Below, piece by piece: positions 1 through 5,754 of a stretch of 11,413 nucleotides of DNA. The notes beneath the pieces were generated by a model. The model did not search any database, was not told where the DNA came from, and saw only the letters and a list, made by a program, of their open reading frames with translations. The translations under genes were made by a program, and so were the position numbers. How positions within the stretch are numbered: position 1 is the stretch's first letter; every line of letters starts with the position of its first letter. The stretch is from DASZTU01 sp035493835. Its GTDB lineage: Bacteria; Pseudomonadota; Alphaproteobacteria; Rhizobiales; Devosiaceae. The stretch lies in NCBI GenBank assembly GCA_035493835.1, contig DATJHO010000012.1:1-11413 (forward strand), written 5' to 3'.

Positions 1-1300
1 GAAAGAGGGGAGCCATTACGACCTGCCGATCGCGCTGGGGCTGATGGGGGCCATTGGCGCCGTGCCGCCCGATGCCTTCATCGGCCATCTGGCGCTGGGC
101 GAATTGGGGCTGGATGGCCGGCTGGCACCGGTTTCGGGCACCCTTCCCGCCGCCATTGCCGCCCATGCCCATGGCCTCGGTATCATCTGCCCCGAGGGCT
201 CGGGCCCGGAAGCGGCGTGGGCGGGCGAGGACATCGACATCATTGCGCCAGTTTCGCTGCTCGCGCTGGTCAACCACCTCGCCGGGCACCAGCTAGCGCC
301 GCGGCCGATCATGCGCCGGCGCATGAACCTTGCCCCGCTGCCCGACCTGTCGGAGGTGCGGGGCCAGGAGGTGGCGCGGCGTGCCCTCGAGATCGCGGCC
401 GCGGGCGGGCATAACCTATTGATGATCGGGCCGCCGGGCGCAGGGAAATCGATGCTGGCGGCGCGACTGCCCTCGATCCTGCCGCCGCTCGATGCCCGCG
501 AACTGCTCGACGTCTCCATGATTCAATCGATCGCGGGCGAGCTCGCCGATGGGGCGTTGTCGGATCGCCGGCCCTTCCGGGCGCCGCACCACTCGGCCTC
601 GATGGCGGCATTGGTCGGCGGCGGGCTGAAAGTGCGACCGGGGGAAGTGAGCCTCGCCCATAACGGCGTGTTGTTCCTCGATGAGCTGCCCGAATTCGCC
701 CCGGCCGTGCTCGACAGCCTCAGGCAGCCGCTGGAAGCGGGCGAGGCGGTGATCGCCCGCGCCAATGCCCGCGTCAGCTACCCGGCGCGGTTTCAGCTGG
801 TGGCGGCCATGAACCCTTGCAAATGCGGGCTCGCGGGCACGCCCGGGTTCACCTGCAAGCGCGGCGACCGCTGCGCCGCCGACTATCAGGGACGACTTTC
901 GGGGCCCTTCCTCGATCGCATCGACCTCAGGATCGATGTGCCGGCGGTTTCCGCCGCCGACATGATCGGGGCGTCGACGGCCGAACCTTCCAGTGCAGTT
1001 GCCGCACGCGTCGCCCGGGCGCGCGAGCGGCAGAGACAGCGGTTTTTGGAACTGGGCGAACCTAGGATCTATACCAACGCCGCCGCGGGCCCGACGCTGA
1101 TCGAAAAAATCGTCGATCCGGACCGGGAGAGCCAGAAATTGCTGCTCGAAGCGGCGACACGGTTTTCGCTTTCGGCGCGCGCCTATCACCGCGTGCTGAA
1201 GGTGGCTAGGACCCTTGCCGATCTCGCCGGCCTCGAAAAAGTGGCGCGGCCGCATGTCGCCGAGGCGCTGAGCTACAGGCTCAATTTCCAGCTCGGCTGA
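1..1300 (+). CDS. comM: YifB/ComM-family Mg-chelatase-like AAA+ ATPase, 3' part (5' end outside window)
   Basis: The reading frame is open from base 2, so the first internal ATG at 44 is not the start. The preceding codons read EGSHYDLPIALGLMGAIGA, a conserved stretch of the N-terminal Lon-protease-like domain of YifB. About 432 residues are visible and roughly 75-80 are missing. Visible in order: rest of the N-terminal domain; Walker A GPPGAGKS (428-451); Walker B VLFLDELPEF (668-697); the NPCKCG motif (812-829) followed by a second Cys pair in TCKRGDRC, usual in alphaproteobacterial members; RLSGPFLDRIDLRIDVP; and a C-terminal helical Mg-chelatase domain ending at TGA 1298-1300. Family knowledge: ComM is a hexameric helicase that promotes branch migration during integration of transformed DNA, but the gene is widespread in bacteria not known to be transformable. 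No T-rich terminator follows on the plus strand. Family assignment is firm; the role in this organism is inferred. Confidence 0.95.
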   Translation, partial: KEGSHYDLPIALGLMGAIGAVPPDAFIGHLALGELGLDGRLAPVSGTLPAAIAAHAHGLGIICPEGSGPEAAWAGEDIDIIAPVSLLALVNHLAGHQLAPRPIMRRRMNLAPLPDLSEVRGQEVARRALEIAAAGGHNLLMIGPPGAGKSMLAARLPSILPPLDARELLDVSMIQSIAGELADGALSDRRPFRAPHHSASMAALVGGGLKVRPGEVSLAHNGVLFLDELPEFAPAVLDSLRQPLEAGEAVIARANARVSYPARFQLVAAMNPCKCGLAGTPGFTCKRGDRCAADYQGRLSGPFLDRIDLRIDVPAVSAADMIGASTAEPSSAVAARVARARERQRQRFLELGEPRIYTNAAAGPTLIEKIVDPDRESQKLLLEAATRFSLSARAYHRVLKVARTLADLAGLEKVARPHVAEALSYRLNFQLG

Positions 1301-1515
1301 GCCCGAAACATCTTGGCATGGAAAGGTGGCGGCCCGACCAGGGGCCAGACCAACTGGCGCCCCCAACTGCCGTTGTTAGTGATGACGTGTACAGGCAGTT
1401 TAACTAAGCGGCTTTTCCATAGTCAGGCGACATGGCAGCGGGTGTTGCTTGCAACGACATCCAACTGTCAAAGTTCAAGTCGATCCCAAGCCCGTTTGAG
1501 GTTAGCCCGAAGCAA

Positions 1516-1547
1516 TAAAAAGCGGCGGCCCCGAAAGGACCGCCGCT
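1516..1547 (-). terminator. Rho-independent terminator of the outer-membrane protein gene
   Basis: Arms at 1521-1528 (AGCGGCGG) and 1540-1547 (CCGCCGCT) pair perfectly, with an inner CC-GAAA-GG helix. Read on the minus strand, the hairpin is followed directly by TTTTTATT. It lies about 20 bases past the stop codon at 1567, so it serves the minus-strand gene. Confidence 0.9.
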
Positions 1548-1566
1548 CGTAGTCAATACTTTGAGA

Positions 1567-2283
1567 TCAGAACGAGTACTTGTAGCCGACCGCTACGTTG
1601 TAGCTGCTGCTCTGGAGGCCCTGGCCGTTGCCGGAGTCCTTCCAGGCATAGCCAACGGCGCCGTAGACGGCGTTGAAGGCATCGATGTTGTAGGTAAGGC
1701 CGGTCTGCACCTTCGGGGTGACCCAGGTCAGGTCGAACGCGTTGCGGTAGCGGGCGTTGATGACGTTCCAGGTCCAATGCTGGTCGACCTTCCAGTCGGC
1801 CGCGCCGTTGATGGCGTAGTAGAGGAAGCCTTCGGTGCCCTGCGTGGAGCCGCTGACGGCCGCATCGTTCAGGTAGCCGGTATTGCCGGCCGTGTAGCCG
1901 AGGGTGCCGGTGACGGTGAACGACAGATCGCTGGTCACAGCCAGCCTATAGGCGAGAGCGCCTTCATAGTATTGCTGGTCGGAGCCGCCAGCGAAGGCGC
2001 CGCCCGCCGGCTTGGCGGTGTTCTGGATGGCGAGCGAGCCGCTGAGGCCCTGGCCGAGGTTACGCGAATAGATACCCCTGATGTACCAATCCTGGAGCGA
2101 ACCGTCGGTTGGGGCGTTCGGCGTCTCGATGAATTCCGGGTCGGTCTCGAGGGTCAAGGTGTTCAGCGGCGCGGCCGCGGGGGCCGGGGCAGCGACGACG
2201 CCGAGCGGCAGATCGGCGGCGAACGCCGGAACGGTGGCAACCACAAAGGCTGCGGCCAGCAGAGAAACGGTAGTCTTGGTCAT
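1567..2283 (-). CDS. Small outer-membrane beta-barrel (porin-like) protein, function unknown
   Basis: This gene encodes 238 residues. A typical signal peptide (lysine near the N-terminus, hydrophobic core, cleavage likely after AFA at residue 23) is followed by an Ala/Pro-rich stretch (about 30-40) and then alternating, aromatic-rich strands with Gly/Asn/Asp turns through the rest of the protein. It ends VAVGYKYSF, with a terminal Phe like the beta-signal recognised by the BAM complex. About 200 mature residues would suit an 8-10-strand barrel. These features point to an outer-membrane protein of the Opa/Omp25-like or generic porin-family type; no substrate or partner can be named. The start is supported by AAGGA about 8 bases before the ATG. 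An intrinsic terminator follows closely, and both neighbours are separated by long gaps, so the gene is probably transcribed alone. Barrel nature is likely; any more precise role would be a guess. Confidence 0.8.
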   Translation of the reverse strand: MTKTTVSLLAAAFVVATVPAFAADLPLGVVAAPAPAAAPLNTLTLETDPEFIETPNAPTDGSLQDWYIRGIYSRNLGQGLSGSLAIQNTAKPAGGAFAGGSDQQYYEGALAYRLAVTSDLSFTVTGTLGYTAGNTGYLNDAAVSGSTQGTEGFLYYAINGAADWKVDQHWTWNVINARYRNAFDLTWVTPKVQTGLTYNIDAFNAVYGAVGYAWKDSGNGQGLQSSSYNVAVGYKYSF

Positions 2284-2706
2284 TATAAGTGTCCTTGGCC
2301 TCGGGCGTCTCGGTCGAGCCGCCTTGCCCCAGTTAACGATTCGCCGCTGTGGGCGGCTGGCGATCTCCTTGCCACAAGCTCACCACAAAGCGAATACTTT
2401 TTTGGCGTGGCAAGGACATGACAGCCACGCGGCACGCACATGTTGCACATTTTCCACTATCAACTTGCTGCGATCGCAAGCAACGGACCAAGACGATACC
2501 GACGTATGACCTGACAATACCAAAGCATTACCGTTTTGTAACTTGCATGAGGTAATGTATTTCAGAAGATGAGGGAACTAGACCGTAGTTGTAGGTCTGC
2601 GGCCGGCTGTCGGGGCAAAATATGACTAAAGCGTGTCACCCAGTATTGGCGCCAGCGCCTAGTCCGGGCGGCCCCATTGGCCGCCCTTGTTCGTTAGAGG
2701 TCTGGC
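2284..2706. other. Gene-free region, AT-richer than its surroundings
   Basis: This 423-base gap separates the start of the barrel gene from the stop of the TPR gene. I see no convincing coding frame. Bases from about 2385 to 2580 are clearly richer in A and T than the neighbouring genes and presumably hold the promoter of the barrel gene, but I cannot pick a good -35/-10 pair. A near-perfect dyad lies at 2465-2483, centred on GCGATCGC (2470-2477) with TTGCT/AGCAA arms and one bulged base; it could be a regulator site. A strong hairpin sits at 2666-2686 and is listed separately. Confidence 0.6.
2666..2695 (+). terminator. Terminator-like hairpin; T-run lies on the plus side
   Basis: Perfect 8-bp stem GGGCGGCC (2666-2673) with GGCCGCCC (2679-2686) and loop CCATT. 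On the plus strand it is followed by TTGTTCGTT; on the minus strand there is no T-run. It lies 20 bases past the stop of the minus-strand TPR gene, so it may still protect or end that transcript, but its classical polarity is plus, where no upstream protein gene exists. Confidence 0.5.
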
Positions 2707-3261
2707 TCAGGCCTTGGTGGCGATGGCCTTGGCAAGATCCTGGTATTCTTCGCAGCTCGTGTTGCCGCAGATTCGGGCAATGACCTTTAGTCGAGACTGG
2801 GCTTTGCTCATCTGGCCTGTCATAACGTAAAGTTCGCCCAGATATTCATTGGCGCCCAGATGTCCGGGCTTGAGCTTTAGCGCCTTCAGATACCAGGCCT
2901 CCGCCTCTTTCATTTTGCCTTGTTGGCGGAGGCTGTAGCCAAGCAGGTTCAAGGCGTCAGCGTTTCTGGGCTGCTGCACCACGATCTGCCGCAGCAGCTT
3001 GACCGAACCGTTCCAGTCATTGCGGGCGATTAGCTGGCGGGCCTCGTTGAGATCGATGCGCCGGGCTCTTGGCGCCTGCGTGGGCCGTGTGGCGCGGGGT
3101 GCCGGGCTGGTGCTGGGGGCCGGTGCGCTCATTGCCGGCGCCGCCGGCTCGCCGCCACCGCCGCCGGTGTCGACGGCAAGCGCTGGCAGGCTGAGACCGG
3201 CGGCAAGCAGGCCCGCAGCGAATGCGAGCGACAGGCGCCCGCCGAGATGGGTATTGCGCAT
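2707..3261 (-). CDS. Exported tetratricopeptide-repeat protein
   Basis: This gene encodes 184 residues. A signal peptide (residues 1 to about 29, ending ALA) is followed by a Gly/Pro/Ala-rich linker (about 34-66) and then helical repeats: a first degenerate repeat (about 68-100), a canonical TPR with NLLGYSLRQQGKMKEAEAWY (about 101-134), and a third with YLGELYVMTGQMSKAQ (about 135-160). A short tail carries two cysteines, C165 and C170, in ICGNTSCEEYQDL; they could form a disulfide in the periplasm. TPR domains act as protein-protein scaffolds; the partner is unknown. The start is supported by AGGAGAGG just upstream of the ATG. The gene lies 141 bases after cfa on the same strand, with hairpins in between, so cotranscription is doubtful. 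Exported or lipid-free periplasmic location is likely; no specific pathway can be assigned. Confidence 0.85.
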   Translation of the reverse strand: MRNTHLGGRLSLAFAAGLLAAGLSLPALAVDTGGGGGEPAAPAMSAPAPSTSPAPRATRPTQAPRARRIDLNEARQLIARNDWNGSVKLLRQIVVQQPRNADALNLLGYSLRQQGKMKEAEAWYLKALKLKPGHLGANEYLGELYVMTGQMSKAQSRLKVIARICGNTSCEEYQDLAKAIATKA

Positions 3262-3284
3262 GAGAATCCTCTCCTGGTGACGGG

Positions 3285-3301
3285 CCGCCCGCAGCGGGCG
3301 G
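3285..3301. repeat. Short GC-rich inverted repeat in the TPR gene leader
   Basis: CCGCCCG (3285-3291) pairs with CGGGCGG (3295-3301) around a 3-base loop, 24-40 bases upstream of the TPR gene ATG. It would fold in the 5' untranslated RNA if transcription starts further upstream. A regulatory role is only a possibility. Confidence 0.4.
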
Positions 3302-3345
3302 GCAGTCTCGGAGAGATCAACGCTTGCAAGGGGTGGTTATTCCCG

Positions 3346-3369
3346 CCCGCTCCCCCTGACGGGAGCGGG
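3346..3369 (-). terminator. Hairpin downstream of cfa, possible terminator
   Basis: A perfect 9-bp stem CCCGCTCCC (3346-3354) with GGGAGCGGG (3361-3369) and a 6-base loop lies 33 bases past the cfa stop codon. On the minus strand no T-run follows, so it is at best a non-canonical terminator or an RNA-stabilising hairpin. Confidence 0.45.
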
Positions 3370-3402
3370 TTTCCCAATGTGCGACGTCAAAAGGGGCAAA
3401 AC

Positions 3403-4530
3403 CTAGCGGATTGACTGGTAGCCGCCCACGACGCCCTCAGGTGAGAGCACTACCTGCCAGAGCTGAATCACCCGGCTGCGGAAGGCGCCGGCGAAGGAGG
3501 CGAGATAGTAGCGCCACATGCGCTGGAAACGCTCGTCGTACTTGTCCCCGTGCTGGGCCGAAAGCGCCGGCCAGGCAGCGTCGAAATTCCGGAGCCAGGC
3601 CATGAGCGTGGGATCGTAATAGGCACCGAAATTGTGCCAATCCTCCATGACGAACAGACCCTCGACCGCCTTGCCCAGTTGCATGGGCGAGGGCAGCATG
3701 CCGTTCGGGAAGATGTACTTGTCGGCCCACGGATCGCCGTAGCTCTGGCTGAGATTGCCGCCGATGGTGTGGAGCACGAACAGCCCCTCGGGCGCCAGCA
3801 GGTCGCGCACCTTCTGCATATAGGCGCGGTAATTTTTCACGCCCACATGCTCGAACATGCCGATCGAGATGATGCGGTCGAATTTTCCGTCCATGGACAG
3901 ATAGTCCTGGAGGCGCGTCTCGACCGGCAAATTGCCGCGATTGGCGTTGGCGTATTCCGCCTGCTCCTTGGAGATGGTGAGGCCCACGCCCTCAACGCCG
4001 TAGCGCTCGGCGGCAAAGCGCAGGAAGCCGCCCCAGCCCGAGCCGATATCGAGGATGCGCATGCCCGGCTGCAGCCCCGCCTTGCGGCAGATGAGGTCGA
4101 GCTTTTTCTCCTGTGCCTCGTCGAGGTCGTCCGTCCCCTGCCAGTAGCCGCAGGAATAGATCATGCGCTTGTCGAGCATGACCGAATAGAGCTCGTTGCC
4201 GATGTCGTAGTGCTTTTCGCCGACCTCGAAGACGCGCCGGCGCTGGAGGTTCAACAGGCGACTGCGAGCGGCTGTCATGATGACGCTGAAATCAAGCTTT
4301 ACATGCGATTTAACGTCGAACTTCAGCAGCCGGTAGATGAGTTCGTCGATCGCCTCGGCCTCCCACCAGCCATCCATGTACGCCTCGCCAAAGCCGAGGG
4401 TGCCATAGCTCATGACTCGGTCATAGAGTCGGTCGTCGTTGACGCGCAGGTCCCAGGGACGCGTGCCGTCGATTTCGACATCGGCAAGTTTCAGAAGGTC
4501 GGCAATGAAGGCTTTGGACTTGGCAGACAT
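3403..4530 (-). CDS. cfa: Cyclopropane-fatty-acyl-phospholipid synthase
   Basis: This gene encodes 375 residues, close to the 382 of E. coli Cfa. The enzyme transfers a methylene group from S-adenosylmethionine to the double bond of unsaturated acyl chains in membrane phospholipids, hardening membranes against acid and other stress. Visible: N-terminal domain (1 to about 100); KHYDIGNELY (107-116); YSCGYW with C127 (matching E. coli C139); SAM-binding LDIGSGWGG (160-168); GMFEHVG with E227; HTIGG with H254; and WHNFGAYYD with Y305, the residues that hold the active-site bicarbonate in E. coli Cfa. The C-terminal FAGAFRSRVIQLWQVV is also typical. The ATG at 4530 has AGGAAC five bases upstream and lies about 20 bases after a predicted promoter; an in-frame TTG at 4584 falls inside the -35 box and is rejected. 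Function is secure. Confidence 0.96.
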   Translation of the reverse strand: MSAKSKAFIADLLKLADVEIDGTRPWDLRVNDDRLYDRVMSYGTLGFGEAYMDGWWEAEAIDELIYRLLKFDVKSHVKLDFSVIMTAARSRLLNLQRRRVFEVGEKHYDIGNELYSVMLDKRMIYSCGYWQGTDDLDEAQEKKLDLICRKAGLQPGMRILDIGSGWGGFLRFAAERYGVEGVGLTISKEQAEYANANRGNLPVETRLQDYLSMDGKFDRIISIGMFEHVGVKNYRAYMQKVRDLLAPEGLFVLHTIGGNLSQSYGDPWADKYIFPNGMLPSPMQLGKAVEGLFVMEDWHNFGAYYDPTLMAWLRNFDAAWPALSAQHGDKYDERFQRMWRYYLASFAGAFRSRVIQLWQVVLSPEGVVGGYQSIR

Positions 4531-4555
4531 GAGAGGTTCCTGGGTGATTGAGGGC

Positions 4556-4584
4556 TCATAACGCCAAAGTCCAAAACATTTCAA
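4556..4584 (-). promoter_or_regulatory. Predicted sigma-70-type promoter of cfa
   Basis: On the minus strand, -35 TTGAAA (4579-4584) and -10 TTATGA (4556-4561) are 17 bases apart in an AT-rich gap between the ohrR stop and cfa. The expected start site near 4549 leaves a short leader with the Shine-Dalgarno sequence and the ATG at 4530. Confidence 0.65.
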
Positions 4585-4604
4585 ACAAAACTCTGGCCCC
4601 TCTG

Positions 4605-5066
4605 TCAGTTGGAGGAAAGTGCGCCGGCACTGAGCCTTTCGCGCAACGCGACCAGGGTCTGTTTAAGGATCAATGCCTCGCTTTCCGGGCCGTCGAAGGC
4701 ACGGGCAACAGCCTTGGGGACCTCCGTGGCCCGATACTGCAGCTCGCGACCTGTGGCCGTCAGGCGGATGATGACCTGGCGCTCATCGGCGTCGTTGCGC
4801 TGACGCGACACCAGCCCCGCGGCCTCCAGCCGTTTCAGCAGAGGGGTGAGCGTGCCTGAATCGAGCAGCAGCAGCTGGCCGATGGCCTTCACCGTCAGCC
4901 CATCCTGCTCCCACAAGACGAGCAGCACGAGATATTGCGGATAGGTGAGGCCGAGGGGATCGAGCAGCGGCTTATAGAGCCGATTGTAGGCATGCGCCGC
5001 CGCATAGACCGCAAAGCAGAGCTGTCGCTCGAGCCGCAACGCATCGATGTGTTCTTTTGCGTCCAA
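4605..5066 (-). CDS. ohrR: OhrR, MarR-family organic-hydroperoxide-sensing repressor (TTG start)
   Basis: With a TTG start at 5066 the product has 153 residues, the usual OhrR length. GGAGG lies 9 bases before this TTG. In-frame ATGs at 5093 and 5123 lack a ribosome site, and 5123 lies in the predicted -10 box of the gene's own promoter. The sequence shows the OhrR signature: LCFAVYAAAHAYNRLYKPLL with the sensing Cys at residue 17 and nearby Tyr residues, LTYPQYLVLLVLWE, then the winged helix with LDSGTLTPLLKRLEAAGLVSR and the DERQV wing. Family knowledge: oxidation of this Cys by organic peroxides releases the repressor from the ohr operator. Only one Cys is present, so this looks like the single-Cys mode known from Bacillus OhrR; many Gram-negative OhrR proteins have a second one. 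It faces ohr, its expected target, across 162 bases with two operator copies. Confidence 0.93.
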   Translation of the reverse strand: MDAKEHIDALRLERQLCFAVYAAAHAYNRLYKPLLDPLGLTYPQYLVLLVLWEQDGLTVKAIGQLLLLDSGTLTPLLKRLEAAGLVSRQRNDADERQVIIRLTATGRELQYRATEVPKAVARAFDGPESEALILKQTLVALRERLSAGALSSN

Positions 5067-5100
5067 AGAGATGGTCCTCCAATCAGGAAGCATGCGCTGG

Positions 5101-5118
5101 GTGGCGCCGGCGCGCCAC
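5101..5118. repeat. Perfect GC-rich palindrome in the ohrR leader
   Basis: GTGGCGC (5101-5107) and GCGCCAC (5112-5118) pair around CGGC. It lies at the very 5' end of the predicted ohrR transcript, about 50 bases before the TTG start, and could form a 5' hairpin that affects RNA stability. Confidence 0.45.
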
Positions 5119-5124
5119 TGCAAT

Positions 5125-5153
5125 TAGCTAGCACACAATTGAATTGCGTCCAA
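5125..5153 (-). promoter_or_regulatory. Predicted ohrR promoter
   Basis: On the minus strand, -35 TTGGAC (5148-5153) and -10 TAGCTA (5125-5130) are 17 bases apart. The first OhrR operator lies wholly in the spacer, as expected for autoregulation. Confidence 0.5.
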
Positions 5154-5161
5154 CTAAATTG
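5136..5161. promoter_or_regulatory. Two tandem OhrR operator sites
   Basis: Site 1, CAATT-G-AATTG (5136-5146), is an inverted repeat perfect except for its centre base. Site 2, CAACT-A-AATTG (5151-5161), has one mismatch. Their centres are 15 bases apart. Both match the core of the OhrR box known from the B. subtilis ohrA promoter (CAATT-A-AATTG). A lone half-site CAATT lies at 5121-5125. The sites overlap the -35 boxes and spacers of both divergent promoters. Confidence 0.8.
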
Positions 5162-5172
5162 CGGACTACATA
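5144..5172 (+). promoter_or_regulatory. Predicted ohr promoter
   Basis: -35 TTGCGT (5144-5149) and -10 TACATA (5167-5172) are 17 bases apart. Operator site 1 overlaps the -35 box and site 2 fills the spacer, so bound OhrR would block polymerase. Confidence 0.55.
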
Positions 5173-5228
5173 CAGTACGACGCAGCACCCGCCTGGGCCC
5201 TGCCGAACTCGACCACCAGGAGACTCCC

Positions 5229-5654
5229 ATGAAGATCGTCTATACCACCGAAGCCACCGCGACCGGCGGCGGCCGCAAAGGCCATTCGGCCACCAAGAAC
5301 GGCCGGGTTTCGGTGGACCTTTCCGTTCCCAAGGAAATGGGCGGCGATGGCGGCCCGGGCACCAATCCCGAGGAACTGTTCGCAACCGGCTATGCGGCCT
5401 GTTTCCTCGGCGCCCTGCAGGGTGCGGCCCGCAAGGCGGAGGTCAAGCTGCCCGAAGGCATCACGATCACGGCAAGCGTGAGCTTTGCCGATCGCGAGGA
5501 CAATGTCGGCTTCACCATCGTGGCCGCGCTTGCGGTGCATGTCCCGGGCTTCGAGAAGGCCCAGGTGGAGGCGCTGATGCACAAGGCGCACCAGATCTGC
5601 CCGTACTCGAACCTCATCACGGCCGCCCACGAGGTCATGCTGACCGCCGTCTGA
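5229..5654 (+). CDS. ohr: Ohr, thiol-dependent organic hydroperoxide reductase
   Basis: This gene encodes 141 residues, the normal length for Ohr. The homodimeric cytosolic enzyme reduces organic and fatty-acid hydroperoxides to alcohols, in studied members using lipoylated proteins as reductant. Visible: IVYTTEATATGGGRKG with the catalytic Arg R16; GTNPEELFATGYAACF with E48 and the peroxidatic Cys C58; and HQICPYSN with the resolving Cys C124. Spacing matches the Ohr family and separates it from OsmC in the wider fold family. AGGAG lies 6 bases before the ATG. It is transcribed away from ohrR from a promoter covered by OhrR operators, so induction by organic peroxide is the clear expectation. 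It converges with the epoxide hydrolase gene about 100 bases downstream; the gap holds palindromic repeats but no T-run terminator. Confidence 0.97.
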   Translation: MKIVYTTEATATGGGRKGHSATKNGRVSVDLSVPKEMGGDGGPGTNPEELFATGYAACFLGALQGAARKAEVKLPEGITITASVSFADREDNVGFTIVAALAVHVPGFEKAQVEALMHKAHQICPYSNLITAAHEVMLTAV

Positions 5655-5672
5655 GGCCTTGGCCTGGACCCT

Positions 5673-5741
5673 GGTCCTCAGCCTGGCGAAGGATGAGCCA
5701 CAAGCAATGCGGCAGGACCTCGTGGTGCGACACCATGAGGT
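5673..5741. repeat. Composite extragenic palindromic repeat, left of the epoxide hydrolase gene
   Basis: Two units lie between the convergent ohr and epoxide hydrolase genes. The first (5673-5699) includes TCAGCCTGGCGAAGGATGAG, a reversed copy of the CCTTCGACAAGCTCAGGATG type. The second is a hairpin, CCTCGTGGTG (5718-5727) with CACCATGAGG (5731-5740), ten pairs with one G-T. Both unit types recur at 6985-7052, and the hairpin type also at 9607-9639. It may also end transcription from either side. Confidence 0.7.
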
Positions 5742-5754
5742 CCGCCAGGTGTGG

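Noticed and set aside
44..1300. ATG at 44 as the start of yifB
   Set aside because: The frame is open to the window edge and the codons before 44 encode a conserved YifB segment, so the gene is cut by the window.
1443..1456. Small GTTGC-TT-GCAAC hairpin as a yifB terminator
   Set aside because: Only five pairs with a two-base loop, 140 bases after the stop and no T-run.
1561..2421. Long plus-strand open frame opposite the barrel gene
   Set aside because: The minus strand has a signal peptide, barrel pattern, Shine-Dalgarno and terminator; the plus frame is a low-complexity Gly/Val/Ala/Arg product of high-GC antisense reading.
2349..2555. Plus-strand 68-codon frame in the gene-free gap
   Set aside because: No Shine-Dalgarno, no domain and an unnatural composition; nothing supports translation.
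3550..4551. Long plus-strand open frame opposite cfa
   Set aside because: It lies over a gene with all Cfa catalytic residues and has no recognisable domain of its own.
4531..4584. N-terminal extension of cfa from a TTG at 4584
   Set aside because: The TTG lies inside the predicted -35 box, the extra 18 residues do not look like Cfa, and the ATG at 4530 has a good ribosome site.
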